NCBI GenBank assembly: GCA_019323665.1
Contig: JAHWHA010000078.1
Location: 1 to 7,511 of the forward strand
Reading direction: 5' to 3'
DNA from: Candidatus Woesearchaeota archaeon
GTDB lineage: Archaea > Nanobdellota > Nanobdellia > Woesearchaeales > JAGVZT01
DNA length: 7,511 nucleotides
Of the stretch, positions 6,516 through 7,511 are shown piece by piece. A program made the translations under genes and the position numbers. Every line of letters starts with the position of its first letter. Within the stretch, counting starts at the first letter, position 1. The notes beneath the pieces were generated by a model. It ran no database searches, was not told the DNA's origin, and saw only the letters and a list, made by a program, of their open reading frames with translations.

Positions 6516-7511
6516 CACTCCCTCACCCCTAAATACCTGATGTAGGGGAAATCCTCTGCACCATTGATTGCCTGCAGCTCATCAAAGAGCTGATGAACAT
6601 GCTCAAGAGTCAATTCGCGACCACCAAGACCGTAAATATAGTTGATTGCCTTTGGTCTAGTCTTCTCTCTGTAAAACGCTGCTCTCAGGTCAATAAACAA
6701 CGGACCGCCCTGCAGGCTGAAACTCTCTGCCCTGTCCAGTACAGCAAAATTATCAACATGTTTCAGCGCCTCTACAACCTCATTTTTTGGAAACGGTCTA
6801 AACATCCTAATTTTCAGCAATCCTGCTTTTACACCCTTCTGCCTGAGCTCATCAACTGCATGCTTGGCAGTCCCTGCACTAGAATTCATTGCAACTATAG
6901 CAAATTTGGCATCTTCAAGCCTGTAAGATTCCACAAGGTTTAGCTTCCGGCCACTTATTTTCTCATATTCAAGAGAAGCGTTTTCAAAAGCCGTGAATAC
7001 ATTGGTCATCGCCTCACTCTGCTGCCTCTTGTGCTCAAAATAATAGTCAAACAGATCCAAAGGACCAACTGTTACAGGCTTCTTAATATCAAGCAGTGGA
7101 TAAACAGGCTTGTACTCACCCACATAACTCTTTACTTGCGCAGTCTCAAGCACTTCAACACACTCAACACAATGCGAGGTAATAAAGCCATCCTGGCAAA
7201 CCATCACAGGCAGCCTCACTTTTGGAGTCTCGGCAATTTTCATGGCTAAAATAGTATTATCATATGCCTCCTGAGGATTTTCAGAATACAACTGTATCCA
7301 GCATGCATCACGCGCCATCATAGAATCAGAATGGTCGCAGTGAATGTTGATTGGAGCACTCAGCGCCCTGTTTACAACATTCATCACTATGGGCAGTCTT
7401 GTTGAAGAAGCGATATAGACAATCTCAAGCATTAATGCAAGGCCATTTGCAGCTGTGGCAGTCATAACTCGAGCGCCAGCAGCACTCGCACCAATGCAAC
7501 ATGACATTGCG
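6515..7511 (-). CDS. porA: Pyruvate:ferredoxin oxidoreductase, alpha subunit, 5' partial
   Basis: Alpha subunit, truncated by the right window edge; 331 complete codons are visible, and roughly 55-60 N-terminal residues should lie beyond 7511. The ATG at 7507 is an internal methionine: the text there (CIGASAAGARVMTATAANG) is the conserved core of the pyrimidine-binding domain, not an N-terminus. Numbered from that Met: NRALSAP at 46-52, the segment that forms the pyruvate pocket in characterised enzymes; DHSDSMMARD at 58-67; a linker with GPLDLFDYYFE at 148-158 typical of PorA; and the second domain from about 200, with SSAGTAKHAVDEL and MFRPFP. C113 and C116 form a CVEC pair where relatives often have TVEP. 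It ends TGA at 6517-6515, overlapping the porB ATG, so the two are translationally coupled. The other subunit genes probably lie upstream, outside the window. Confidence 0.95.
   Translation of the reverse strand, partial: AMSCCIGASAAGARVMTATAANGLALMLEIVYIASSTRLPIVMNVVNRALSAPINIHCDHSDSMMARDACWIQLYSENPQEAYDNTILAMKIAETPKVRLPVMVCQDGFITSHCVECVEVLETAQVKSYVGEYKPVYPLLDIKKPVTVGPLDLFDYYFEHKRQQSEAMTNVFTAFENASLEYEKISGRKLNLVESYRLEDAKFAIVAMNSSAGTAKHAVDELRQKGVKAGLLKIRMFRPFPKNEVVEALKHVDNFAVLDRAESFSLQGGPLFIDLRAAFYREKTRPKAINYIYGLGGRELTLEHVHQLFDELQAINGAEDFPYIRYLGVRE
6520..6529 (-). promoter_or_regulatory. Shine-Dalgarno sequence for porB inside the porA 3' end
   Basis: The coding strand reads GGGGTGAGGG here. 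GGTGA (6527-6523) pairs with the archaeal 16S 3' tail and lies 7 nt before the ATG at 6515, which favours the ATG over the adjacent GTG. It contrasts with the SD-less, promoter-proximal genes in the same window. Confidence 0.6.

Noticed and set aside
6593..6943. 116-codon open frame on the plus strand
   Set aside because: Antisense to conserved porA sequence, with no motif and no promoter or ribosome site.
7505..7507. ATG as the start of porA
   Set aside because: The protein text at this Met is the conserved internal core of the alpha subunit, and the frame stays open to the window edge, so the gene is cut by the window.
1..7511. Defence system, CRISPR array, mobile element or RNA gene
   Set aside because: No repeat-spacer pattern, transposase, terminal repeats or tRNA-like fold was seen. 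Nearly all bases lie in the six coding genes, and the only larger gap (1821-1907) is accounted for by divergent promoters.

Overview
The window looks like a gene-dense, moderately AT-rich archaeal chromosome segment. The archaeal assignment rests on three things. Three promoter-proximal genes have a TATA-like element centred about 25-28 nt before an ATG, as expected for leaderless archaeal transcripts. The one clear intra-operon ribosome site is a GGGGTGA-type sequence. The 2-oxoacid:ferredoxin oxidoreductase has separate alpha and beta subunits. The lineage cannot be fixed from this sequence; a DPANN-type archaeon is only a guess. About 98% of the window is coding, and no tRNA, rRNA, CRISPR array, IS element or long non-coding stretch was seen.

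Left part (1-3404): an AmmeMemoRadiSam locus. A radical SAM enzyme of the AmrS type (1-1140, +) enters from the left edge. Its reading frame is open to base 1, and the first visible residues form a twin-arginine (Tat) signal followed by a hydrophobic stretch. A small HExxH zinc-metallopeptidase-like gene (1155-1820, -) converges on it. The metallopeptidase is divergent from a Memo-AMMECR1 fusion (1908-3404, +), which carries an N-terminal membrane segment. Two back-to-back TATA promoters lie in the 87-nt gap between these two genes.

Middle (3408-5549, -): a 713-residue polytopic membrane protein with a spermidine-synthase-like domain between two sets of about seven membrane helices. Positive-inside topology places that domain outside the membrane. 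Its nucleotide-binding and polyamine-binding motifs are altered. It converges on the Memo-AMMECR1 gene with only 3 nt between the stops.

Right part (5589-7511, -): porA (5' end beyond the window) and porB of pyruvate:ferredoxin oxidoreductase, overlapping at GTGATG. This is an ordinary cytosolic operon that makes acetyl-CoA and reduced ferredoxin.

The main point of interest is that three neighbouring proteins (radical SAM enzyme, Memo-AMMECR1, aminopropyltransferase-like protein) all carry signals that place their catalytic domains outside the cytoplasm. Two of them belong to families that use S-adenosylmethionine or its decarboxylated form. This suggests a cell-surface version of the AmmeMemoRadiSam system whose substrate is unknown. 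The location rests on sequence signals only, and the link between the genes is inferred from proximity.
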